From an uncultured Clostridia bacterium (GTDB lineage Bacteria; Bacillota; Clostridia; Christensenellales; UBA1242): a stretch of DNA of 7,624 nt. Positions 1 through 5,161 of this stretch are shown piece after piece. Location of the stretch: NCBI GenBank assembly GCA_947626175.1, contig CANQRE010000038.1:1-7624 (forward strand). Reading direction: 5' to 3'. Both the position numbers and the translations under genes were made by a program. Positions within the stretch are counted from its first letter, which is position 1, and each line of letters begins with the position of its first letter. The notes beneath the pieces are model-generated. The model was not told the origin of the DNA. It made no database searches and saw nothing but the letters and a program-made list of their open reading frames with translations.

Positions 1-16
1 CTTGTAACCATACCAT

Positions 17-134
17 ATCCAGTGGCGATAGAGAGAAGGATCCACCTGTTCTCATTCCGAACACAGAAGTTAAGCTTCTCATCGTCGAAAATACTTGGCT
101 GGCAACGGCCCGGGAAGATAGAACACTGCTGGAT
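17..134 (+). rRNA. rrf: 5S ribosomal RNA
   Basis: This is the 5S RNA of the large ribosomal subunit. The terminal helix is visible: ATCCAG at 17-22 pairs with CTGGAT at 129-134, extended inward by wobble pairs. The conserved block around 42-74 (the CCACCTGTTCTCATTCCGAA region followed by CACAGAAGTTAAG) is typical of bacterial 5S. The length of 118 nt fits the family. It is probably the last gene of an rRNA operon whose 16S and 23S lie to the left. The exact ends are set by helix pairing and may be off by one or two bases. Confidence 0.95.
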
Positions 135-141
135 TATCATT

Positions 142-173
142 AAACCGACCTCGTGAGGTCGGTTTTTTGTTTT
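142..173 (+). terminator. Rho-independent terminator of the rRNA operon
   Basis: The arms AACCGACCT and AGGTCGGTT form a GC-rich stem around a CGTG loop and run directly into TTTTTTGTTTT. It lies eight bases after the 5S end, so it should close the rRNA transcript. Confidence 0.93.
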
Positions 174-217
174 AATTAAAAAAATTGCGCAAGTGTTCTC
201 TCTTCCCGCGGGAAGAT

Positions 218-248
218 ACCGCCAAGTCGAAGGAGTAAAAGTGGCGGT
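218..248. repeat. Inverted repeat inside the first insertion of the 5S relic
   Basis: ACCGCCA (218-224) and TGGCGGT (242-248) are perfect 7-bp inverted arms around a 17-base loop. They lie at the left of the 51-base segment that splits the 5S tail copy. No coding potential is seen. Confidence 0.6.
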
Positions 249-292
249 GCAAAAACTTCGTTTTCTAATGAACACTGCTGGATTTCGTCGCA

Positions 293-375
293 GTCTGCGT
301 TCGGCGGACGGGCATAAATGCCCTAAAAGTTCACTTTGCTGCTCCTCTTTTCAAAAAAGCAGGCATTTTTGAAAA
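293..375. repeat. Three consecutive hairpins in the second insertion
   Basis: Three hairpins follow one another. GTCTGC/GCGGAC (293-298 with 304-309) has one wobble pair. GGGCAT/ATGCCC (310-315 with 318-323) has a two-base loop. TTTTCAAAAA/TTTTTGAAAA (348-357 with 366-375) is a perfect 10-bp stem. The block is richer in GC than its surroundings. It could be a small non-autonomous repeat element or a structured transcript; the single copy in this window cannot decide. No open reading frame is supported. Confidence 0.5.
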
Positions 376-420
376 TAATATGACAACATACCTTACTAGG
401 TCGGTTTTTTGTTTTAAAAA

Positions 421-561
421 CCTGCAAAACTATATAAAAGGCATAGTGAAATTATCTAATGTATTAACTATTTCATATATAACATAATATATTAAGGTTA
501 GCATAATCAAAGATTTAGGCAATTTTTAGCACAAATATTAAAAAAAATATTAAAAAAGGTA
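421..561. other. AT-rich intergenic stretch with no recognisable gene
   Basis: These bases are strongly AT-rich and hold no supported gene or strong hairpin. They separate the 5S relic from the promoter of the secreted protein. Confidence 0.6.
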
Positions 562-590
562 TTGAAATTAAATTCAAATAGTGGTATACT
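562..590 (+). promoter_or_regulatory. Sigma-A-type promoter of the secreted InlB-repeat protein
   Basis: The -35 box TTGAAA (562-567) and -10 box TATACT (585-590) are exactly 17 bases apart. The start codon lies 23 bases after the -10 box, and the ribosome site AGGAGGG (603-609) sits between, so the leader is short. Confidence 0.8.
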
Positions 591-613
591 ATAGATGAAT
601 TTAGGAGGGTAAT

Positions 614-2500
614 ATGTCTAAACGTTTAATTAAAATTTTGACAATTTGCAGTTTGATACTTGTTGTTCCTGCCATTGTTGTTGCAAGTGCAATTTGTCTT
701 ACAACGGCTTATGCTTATGACGTTACCGTTGAAACATTGATTCGTGGCAACGATTATGGCCTTGGAAAAGTTGCTGTAAAAATCAATGGCGAAGAAGCAA
801 GCAAAGCAAAAGTTCAAAAAGACAAGGAAGTTGTTATTTCCTTCAATCTTCAAGGCGAAAATGCAGCTTTTGATGGACTTTATGAAGGCGATATAAACAG
901 CTATTTCAAAAACGATAAACTTGAAGTTTTGCAAAACAACGAAATAGCTTCATATTCAGTGAAAGTGACAAATGACATGCACTTTACAATTGTTTATGAT
1001 GCTGACAAATATTACAAAGTTGTTGTTGATTCAGAAGTGAACAACAAATATATCACAGTTGGTGCAACAGGTGATTATGTGGTTGACTACACAAGCACAC
1101 TTGAAAACACTTATCTTGCAAAAGAAGGATCAACAGTTATTCTTAACCAAGCAGTTGCTGTGAACGCATCTGACAAAGAATCATTCTATGAATTCAAAGA
1201 ATGGAAACAACCTGCTGGCCAAAACGTTACAATCCAAAACGGCAAAACATTTGTTGCAAACGAAGACGTTAAATTCACAGCAAGCTTTGGTGAATTCTCA
1301 GCAAAAACAATCAACATCATTCCAGTTGTTGTAACTGATGACAGCGTTCAACGCATCAATGAAAATTGTGCATTTGATGTGAGTGGTGACTTTGTGTTTG
1401 ATGTTACAGATCAACTTAACACTTGGAAAATCAAAGACAACGCAACTGCAACAGTAAAAATCACAGCTCACAAGGGATATGCCTTCAATGGATGGGCTGT
1501 TTCGGAAGCAAACGCAAAAGCTGGAACATACTTGGGAACAGAAGAAAGCTTCAGCGTTCAAGCAGATGCTGACAAAACATATTATGCTGTGTTCAAAGTT
1601 TTTGAATATGGTGCACAAACAATAACATACAAAGATGGTGCTGAAACAACAAAAAATGAACAGCCAGTCGTTTATGGTTCAGCTCTTCCAACAGGAAAGA
1701 TGGATAATCAATATGACCAAGGCTGGAAAAAGTTCCTGGGCTGGAAACTTGCAAACTCTGACATTATTTACACAACTGCAACATTTGACGCAAGTGATGA
1801 AAACATTGAATTGACTGCAGTTTACAGAGAACAAAAAAATATTATTTACAACTTTACAGTTTCAACTGTTCAAAATATTGCAGAAGCAGGAACACTTTCA
1901 TATTCAACTGTAAGACAAACATTGGATATAACAAGCGGATGCAACACATTGTATAGTTTCTACACACTTTCAGGACTCACTCTTGGAAATCAAGCATTTG
2001 AATTTGACAGCTCATTGACATCACACAAATTCACAAATGCACAAAACGGAATTGACCGTTATCTCATGGACCTTGAAGGAATTGACTACAGCCAAGTTGA
2101 TGAAAACGGAAACGTTATCGTAAACCTTAATGCAGTTGCAAACTATGAATGGATCTTCCAAAAGATAACATTGAAAGTTACAGGCAAAAATGATCAAATA
2201 ACTTTGGACAGAAACGATGTTCATCACAAATCAATGATCGACCTTACAAACTATAGAATTGTTGAACAAATTGTGAACAATGAAGTTGTAACAGCAGATG
2301 AAACAGCAAACTTGAAATCATTGTTGATCAAATATGAAAACCTTGCTGGATCAGAAAAAGCTAGCTTCTATTCAAACACAAAGATCACTGAAGTAAACTT
2401 GGCAGACGTTTTGAACACACATGTTTCAAGTGACAACAATGGACACTTTGGAGTTTCATTCACAATCGTTGTTGATTTAAACGGAAGACTTTCATTATAA
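614..2500 (+). CDS. Secreted protein with InlB-like beta-repeat modules
   Basis: A 628-residue exported protein of unknown exact role. Residues 1-34 are a signal peptide: basic MSKR start, long hydrophobic core, and a likely signal peptidase I cut after AYA. Three stretches resemble InlB B-repeat (Listeria-Bacteroides repeat) modules, with the usual F-x-G-W core and a closing aromatic-beta strand: about 132-225 (FKEWKQ to FTASF), 232-329 (FNGWAV to YYAVF) and 336-405 (FLGWKLA to LTAVY). The C-terminal 220 residues are Asn/Thr-rich, apparently beta-structured, and not recognised. No LPxTG motif, membrane anchor or SLH domain is seen, so it is probably released or held non-covalently. The ATG has AGGAGGG five bases upstream. 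The gene is monocistronic, with its own promoter and terminator. It favours AAC and ACA codons, unlike the genes to the right. A role in surface adhesion is typical of such modules but unproven here. Confidence 0.85.
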   Translation: MSKRLIKILTICSLILVVPAIVVASAICLTTAYAYDVTVETLIRGNDYGLGKVAVKINGEEASKAKVQKDKEVVISFNLQGENAAFDGLYEGDINSYFKNDKLEVLQNNEIASYSVKVTNDMHFTIVYDADKYYKVVVDSEVNNKYITVGATGDYVVDYTSTLENTYLAKEGSTVILNQAVAVNASDKESFYEFKEWKQPAGQNVTIQNGKTFVANEDVKFTASFGEFSAKTINIIPVVVTDDSVQRINENCAFDVSGDFVFDVTDQLNTWKIKDNATATVKITAHKGYAFNGWAVSEANAKAGTYLGTEESFSVQADADKTYYAVFKVFEYGAQTITYKDGAETTKNEQPVVYGSALPTGKMDNQYDQGWKKFLGWKLANSDIIYTTATFDASDENIELTAVYREQKNIIYNFTVSTVQNIAEAGTLSYSTVRQTLDITSGCNTLYSFYTLSGLTLGNQAFEFDSSLTSHKFTNAQNGIDRYLMDLEGIDYSQVDENGNVIVNLNAVANYEWIFQKITLKVTGKNDQITLDRNDVHHKSMIDLTNYRIVEQIVNNEVVTADETANLKSLLIKYENLAGSEKASFYSNTKITEVNLADVLNTHVSSDNNGHFGVSFTIVVDLNGRLSL

Positions 2501-2518
2501 ACAACAAAAAACAAAAAG

Positions 2519-2547
2519 AACTTCTTAATCGAAGTTTTTTTTGTTTT
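2519..2547 (+). terminator. Terminator of the secreted protein gene
   Basis: AACTTC (2519-2524) pairs with GAAGTT (2531-2536) across a six-base loop, followed by a T-tract interrupted by one G. It starts 19 bases after the stop codon. Confidence 0.85.
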
Positions 2548-2560
2548 ATTTAAAAAATAG

Positions 2561-2589
2561 TTGACAAAGAATGCTGAATCTGATATATT
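2561..2589 (+). promoter_or_regulatory. Consensus promoter of tRNA-Val
   Basis: A perfect -35 box TTGACA (2561-2566) and a -10 box TATATT (2584-2589) are separated by 17 bases. The mature tRNA begins 18 bases after the -10 box. Near-consensus boxes are usual for stable RNA genes. Confidence 0.87.
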
Positions 2590-2606
2590 AGATTTGCATT
2601 CCTAAT

Positions 2607-2682
2607 GGAGGCTTAGCTCAGCTGGTAGAGTACCTGCCTTACAAGCAGAGGGTCATAGGTTCGAGCCCTATAGCCTCCACCA
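2607..2682 (+). tRNA. tRNA-Val (anticodon UAC)
   Basis: A full cloverleaf with encoded CCA. The acceptor stem GGAGGCT (2607-2613) pairs with AGCCTCC (2672-2678), followed by discriminator A and CCA. The D-stem GCTC/GAGT has one G-U pair. The anticodon loop CTTACAA places UAC at 2640-2642, which reads GUA and related Val codons. The T-stem ATAGG/CCTAT encloses TTCGAGC. The first anticodon-stem pair (27-43) is a C-A mismatch (C2633/A2649); the other four pairs are good. The 3' end abuts an integrase-bearing element, so the tRNA is the probable integration site. Confidence 0.96.
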
Positions 2683-2690
2683 ATTGTATT

Positions 2691-2729
2691 TGACTAGATA
2701 TTAAAATACAATATCTAGTCATTTTTTTT
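2691..2729 (+). terminator. Strong terminator after tRNA-Val
   Basis: TGACTAGATATT (2691-2702) and AATATCTAGTCA (2710-2721) form a perfect 12-bp stem with a 7-base loop, followed by eight Ts. A second inverted repeat, ATTGTATT/AATACAAT (2683-2690 with 2705-2712), overlaps it and would exclude it. Confidence 0.9.
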
Positions 2730-2759
2730 GTAAATTTTTGCGTTTGTGACTCGTTTTGT

Positions 2760-2790
2760 GTCAAAAGTTTAGTCAAAAGTTTAGTCAAAC
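2760..2790. repeat. Tandem 12-bp direct repeats at the integrase 3' end
   Basis: GTCAAAAGTTTA occurs at 2760-2771 and 2772-2783, followed by a partial third copy GTCAAAC (2784-2790). Short direct repeats beside an integrase gene often serve as arm-type binding sites for the N-terminal domain of tyrosine recombinases; that role is inferred. The last copies also encode the end of the integrase and its stop codon. Confidence 0.7.
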
Positions 2791-3779
2791 GATGGGTATA
2801 AATTCCCGTAAATTTCAAGTAATTTTGCCTTTGGAATGTTTTCCGTTATGTGCGTATAAATATCGTTTGTGATCACAATGCTGCTGTGACCCAGCTGTTG
2901 TTGCCTATATTTATCTTTTGCTCCTAGAAAATATAGGTTAGCTGAGCATGTGTGCCTTAATCCGTGCAAGCAGTTTTGAATATTTAAGTCTTTAAATATT
3001 TGTGCAATTTTTTTTGTGGGGTAGTAAAGATTAAAATTAAATTTTTCTGTTTGCATGTTTTCTTTTAAAAATTGTATAAATTCTTTTGATACATTTACAT
3101 ATCGGTCGGCATTTTTTGTTTTTGTTCCGTGTATGTGTATTTGTAGCTTTTCTTCGTTTATATCATTTTTTAGATTAAAGCGTATGGTTTCTTCTCTTCT
3201 GCTTCCTATTATAAGTGAAAACATTACATAGGCATATAAATTTGTTTTTTTAACCTTTTCAATTAACATTCTTTGTTCTTCCAGTGTTAATGGCTTTCTG
3301 ATTTGTTTGTTTATCCTTTTTGGTTTTTCTAAAGCTATTGTTATGTCTTTTTTCATTTTTTCGGTAACATAAGCTTTTTTTAATACTTTAATTATGTATT
3401 GATATATTATTTCTCTTGTTCTTTCTTTTTTTATTGCGTTTAAAAAGTTTTGAATGTATTCAGGTTGAATATTAGTTAGTGACAAGTTTTTAAAATAAGG
3501 TTCGATATAGTTTTTTGCACAATTTTTCCATTCTTGAATTGTTTTACTTCTATATTGTTGTGTTTCTACAAATGTTTGTATGTAATAATTAAAGTATTGT
3601 GAAAAGGTTAATGATTTTGTTTTTATGTTTTTTATAATTCGTATGGTTTTAGGCTTTATGCTTTTTATTTTTTCTAACAATTCTCGGTAAGTGTTTGCTA
3701 TAGCATAGTATCTCATGCCATTTTCTTGTTTTGCATATTGCCACCTGCCATCTTTTCTTTTATAACAATGTTTTTTCAT
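2781..3779 (-). CDS. Tyrosine recombinase / phage-type integrase
   Basis: A 332-residue site-specific recombinase expected to integrate and excise the element. In order: an AP2-like arm-binding domain at about residues 1-45 (KRKDGRWQYAKQ, then Y-x-E-L-L-E-K), a SAM-like core-binding domain at about 55-140, and the catalytic domain to the end. The catalytic set is complete: Arg194 in IGSRREE, Lys at 220-222 in GTKTK, His272 and Arg275 in HGLRHT, His298 in LGHSS, and Tyr308 in DIYTHI. The start was chosen at ATG 3779 because AAGGAG lies five bases upstream (3785-3790) and the arm-binding fold begins right there. The same frame stays open upstream to a TTG at 3935, but that start lacks a ribosome site. 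It is the last gene of the leftward operon, pointing into tRNA-Val. Length and domain layout are normal for phage and ICE integrases. Confidence 0.93.
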   Translation of the reverse strand: MKKHCYKRKDGRWQYAKQENGMRYYAIANTYRELLEKIKSIKPKTIRIIKNIKTKSLTFSQYFNYYIQTFVETQQYRSKTIQEWKNCAKNYIEPYFKNLSLTNIQPEYIQNFLNAIKKERTREIIYQYIIKVLKKAYVTEKMKKDITIALEKPKRINKQIRKPLTLEEQRMLIEKVKKTNLYAYVMFSLIIGSRREETIRFNLKNDINEEKLQIHIHGTKTKNADRYVNVSKEFIQFLKENMQTEKFNFNLYYPTKKIAQIFKDLNIQNCLHGLRHTCSANLYFLGAKDKYRQQQLGHSSIVITNDIYTHITENIPKAKLLEIYGNLYPSFD

Positions 3780-3969
3780 TTCTACTCCTTTTTCTTCTGG
3801 AGTAGACTTTTTTTTAAAACTTTCACTTTCTTTTATAAGTAAATAAGGGTTCTCGTTGGCGTAAAATCCTGCTATAAGGTCATCGTTGCTTTGTGTTAGT
3901 TGTTCGAGTTTTGCGATGATCGTTTTTAACGCCAAGTTATTTTTTTATATGTTCTATTGCATAGTTCAT
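3780..3969 (-). pseudogene. Small gene between nuclease and integrase, apparently frameshifted
   Basis: An ATG (3969-3967) overlaps the TGA stop of the nuclease gene as ATGA and has AAGGAG eight bases upstream (3978-3983), a textbook coupled start. It encodes only MNYAIEHIKK before TAA at 3939-3937. The stop lies just beyond a run of seven As (minus strand, 3946-3940). Removing one A joins the start to a long open frame containing a helical, charged segment (about ALKTIIAKLEQLTQSNDDL). That frame then passes a run of eight As (3815-3808) and continues into integrase without a stop. Removing one A there would give a stop at TAG just before the integrase ATG, yielding a product of about 60 residues. 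The gene may be decayed, be read by slippage at the A-runs, or contain sequencing errors. No family is recognised. Confidence 0.5.
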
Positions 3970-4637
3970 ACTTTTTGCTCCTTTTTATTCAAAATTCTTA
4001 ATTCTGCTGTTTCTAGTAGCATTGCCCTAATTTTATCTTTGAATTGTATGTCTCCTGTTAATTTATCTTTTGAAATTTTTGTTATTTTACCTATTCCATA
4101 TTTTGGATGTTCAACTGTTTGACCTTTTTTGTAATTTAGCATTTCTATTTTTTGATTGTGGTGTTTTATTAAATCGCAAATTTGTTTTTGCAGTTCAGTC
4201 TTTTTTGGTAAGTCGTTTGTCCATATTGTTAAAATTGGAATTTCGCATTTTGTCAAAATTTGCTCTACACTTAAATCTCTTGCTATCATAAAAGGGTCTT
4301 TTGAGTGATTTTCTCCATTTAATTCAATAATAAGCATCGGCATATAGTTTTCATCAAAAACTCCAAAATCTACATATCTATATAGTTCTTCACTTGTTTT
4401 GTTCGTTTGTGGTGTGTCGATTATGCTTCTAAGCCCTACTTGTGGAAAAACATGAAAGTAGCTGTTGTTAAAAATTGATTTTAGCATTTCGTATATTTTT
4501 GTCTCGTTTTTGTTCATCAACTTTTTTGCTTTATATTGCTTTTCTTGTTTATAGAATTTGTCTTGATAAGCAGTTTGTTTTTCTATTATTTGTTGAATTA
4601 AAGATTGTCCTTCTCTATCTTTTGGTATTGTCTCCAT
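3966..4637 (-). CDS. DUF2726-like nuclease-fold protein with UvrD-type Tudor tail
   Basis: A 223-residue soluble protein. After a charged helical N-terminus (about 1-40), residues 45-155 match the DUF2726 pattern of the PD-(D/E)xK superfamily: FPQVGLRSIID, then YVDFGVFD with Asp90, then MLIIELNGENH with Glu105 and His111, then a conserved RD. The family motif usually has D or N after IEL rather than the K of classical enzymes, so cleavage activity is plausible but unproven. Residues about 169-217 (KGQTVEHPKYGIGKITKI, ending in LLETAELRIL) resemble the C-terminal Tudor-like domain of UvrD/PcrA helicases, which contacts RNA polymerase. The ATG at 4637 has AAGGAG eight bases upstream; an in-frame GTG at 4646 overlaps that site and is unlikely. 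It begins five bases after the repressor stop and ends with an ATGA overlap, so it is coupled on both sides. Confidence 0.72.
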   Translation of the reverse strand: METIPKDREGQSLIQQIIEKQTAYQDKFYKQEKQYKAKKLMNKNETKIYEMLKSIFNNSYFHVFPQVGLRSIIDTPQTNKTSEELYRYVDFGVFDENYMPMLIIELNGENHSKDPFMIARDLSVEQILTKCEIPILTIWTNDLPKKTELQKQICDLIKHHNQKIEMLNYKKGQTVEHPKYGIGKITKISKDKLTGDIQFKDKIRAMLLETAELRILNKKEQKV

Positions 4638-4642
4638 TGCCT

Positions 4643-4996
4643 TCACTCCTTAAAAATTTTTTTGAATGCTTCTATTTTGTCGTGTTCTGCAATTAAAAGG
4701 CCTGTGATAAAATCATTGACTCTTTTGCAATTTGTATCAGATAATTCTTTTAATTTGTCTATGATTTCTCTTTGGCTTTGTGTGAAAGTGCTGATGTCTA
4801 TTAAGTAAGGAACTTCGTGTCCAATTAAGTTGTCGACAGTTGTGTGAAAATAGTCTGCTAATTTTATTAAAGTTGTTATGTCAGGTTCCCTTTTGTTGTT
4901 TTCGTAGTATGAATACGATGTTTGCGTTACGTTAATAGCTTTCGCAACTTCACTTTGTTGTTTTTTATTAGCTGTCCTTAATTCTTTTAGTTTCAT
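4643..4996 (-). CDS. XRE/Cro-CI-family transcriptional repressor
   Basis: A 117-residue DNA-binding protein, probably the element's master repressor. Residues about 5-58 form an HTH_3 domain: LRTANKKQQSEVAKAINV, then the recognition-helix region TSYSYYENNKREP, and the typical close IKLADYFHTTVDNLIG. The C-terminal half (65-117) is helical and charged, and probably dimerises. There is no S24 (LexA/CI-type) peptidase region, so RecA-stimulated self-cleavage is unlikely. This size is like ImmR-type repressors, which need a partner for induction, but no ImmA-like metalloprotease is seen beside it. AAGGAG lies six bases before the ATG. It is the first gene of the leftward operon and faces a divergent operon across a repeat-rich control region that it very likely binds. 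Confidence 0.92.
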   Translation of the reverse strand: MKLKELRTANKKQQSEVAKAINVTQTSYSYYENNKREPDITTLIKLADYFHTTVDNLIGHEVPYLIDISTFTQSQREIIDKLKELSDTNCKRVNDFITGLLIAEHDKIEAFKKIFKE

Positions 4997-5019
4997 TTTT
5001 ATCTCCTTTTACTAAGTGG

Positions 5020-5048
5020 ATTATAACAAAACGTTTATTATTTTTCAA
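5020..5048 (-). promoter_or_regulatory. Leftward promoter of the repressor operon
   Basis: On the minus strand TTGAAA (5048-5043) and a perfect TATAAT (5025-5020) are 17 bases apart. The repressor ATG lies 23 bases after the -10 box. Operator copy 1 (5024-5036) overlaps the end of the -10 box and the spacer, which suggests autoregulation. Confidence 0.83.
5024..5036. promoter_or_regulatory. Operator copy 1 (at the repressor promoter)
   Basis: TAACAAAACGTTT shares TAACAAAACG with copies 2 and 3 and fits a TAAC-N5-GKTA-like half-palindrome. It lies within the repressor promoter. Confidence 0.6.
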
Positions 5049-5072
5049 TTTTTTAAAAAAATTTTAAGAAAT

Positions 5073-5089
5073 TTTAACAAAACGGTATA
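5073..5089. promoter_or_regulatory. Operator copy 2
   Basis: TTTAACAAAACGGTATA is identical over 17 bases to copy 3. It sits 51 bases (about five helical turns) from copy 1 and 31 bases (about three turns) from copy 3. Confidence 0.75.
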
Positions 5090-5095
5090 AATCGT

Positions 5096-5127
5096 TTGCA
5101 TTATTTAACAAAACGGTATATTATAAT
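5096..5127 (+). promoter_or_regulatory. Rightward promoter of the cargo operon
   Basis: TTGCAT (5096-5101) and TATTAT (5119-5124) are 17 bases apart. An overlapping perfect TATAAT (5122-5127) would give a 20-base spacer. The leader to the first ATG is about 30 bases. Confidence 0.7.
5104..5120. promoter_or_regulatory. Operator copy 3 (inside the rightward promoter)
   Basis: TTTAACAAAACGGTATA is an exact duplicate of copy 2. It lies between the -35 and -10 boxes of the rightward promoter, where repressor binding would block RNA polymerase. Confidence 0.78.
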
Positions 5128-5137
5128 GAGTGTAAGA

Positions 5138-5150
5138 TAACTTTTCGTTA
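5138..5150. promoter_or_regulatory. Operator copy 4 (perfect palindrome, in the rightward leader)
   Basis: TAACTTTTCGTTA is the most symmetric member, TAAC-N5-GTTA, 32 bases from copy 3. It adjoins the ribosome binding site of the first rightward gene, AAGGAGG at 5150-5156. Confidence 0.55.
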
Positions 5151-5161
5151 AGGAGGATGAC

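Larger units (their letters stand above)
193..417 (+). pseudogene. Scrambled partial copy of the 5S tail and terminator
   Basis: Pieces of the upstream 5S/terminator unit recur in the same order but split apart. CGGGAAGATA (5S 111-120) recurs at 209-218, GAACACTGCTGGAT (121-134) at 270-283, and the 20-base right terminator arm with its T-tract (156-175) at 398-417. Between the first two pieces lie 51 extra bases (219-269). Between the second and third lie 114 bases where the intact unit has 21. An inverted copy of 5S 111-126 with one mismatch sits at 193-208, creating a perfect 16-bp palindrome at 201-216. The copy has no 5' half of 5S and no left terminator arm, so it cannot make 5S RNA. It is most likely a rearranged relic of a duplicated rRNA operon end. 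Confidence 0.72.

Noticed and set aside
270..417. A second functional 5S gene with terminator
   Set aside because: Only the last 14 bases of 5S and the right terminator arm are present. The 5' half and the left arm are missing.
626..2227. Minus-strand open frames opposite the InlB-repeat gene
   Set aside because: They are shadows of the long plus-strand gene. Their Cys/Phe/Ile/Asn-rich products are what AAC/ACA/GAA-rich coding DNA gives when read backwards.
3780..3935. Integrase start at TTG 3935 giving a 384-residue protein
   Set aside because: No ribosome site precedes the TTG, whereas ATG 3779 has AAGGAG at five bases and the arm-binding domain starts there. The extra 52 residues do not look like part of a recombinase.
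4638..4646. GTG 4646 as start of the nuclease-like gene
   Set aside because: The GTG overlaps the last base of its own AAGGAG, leaving no spacing. ATG 4637 is correctly placed.
3886..4808. Plus-strand frames rich in Phe/Leu opposite the leftward operon
   Set aside because: These apparent hydrophobic proteins are the complement of Lys/Glu-rich genes, not membrane proteins. They have no ribosome sites.
5073..5120. CRISPR-like array
   Set aside because: There are only two exact 17-base repeats with a 14-base gap, located inside divergent promoters next to a repressor. Operators explain them better.
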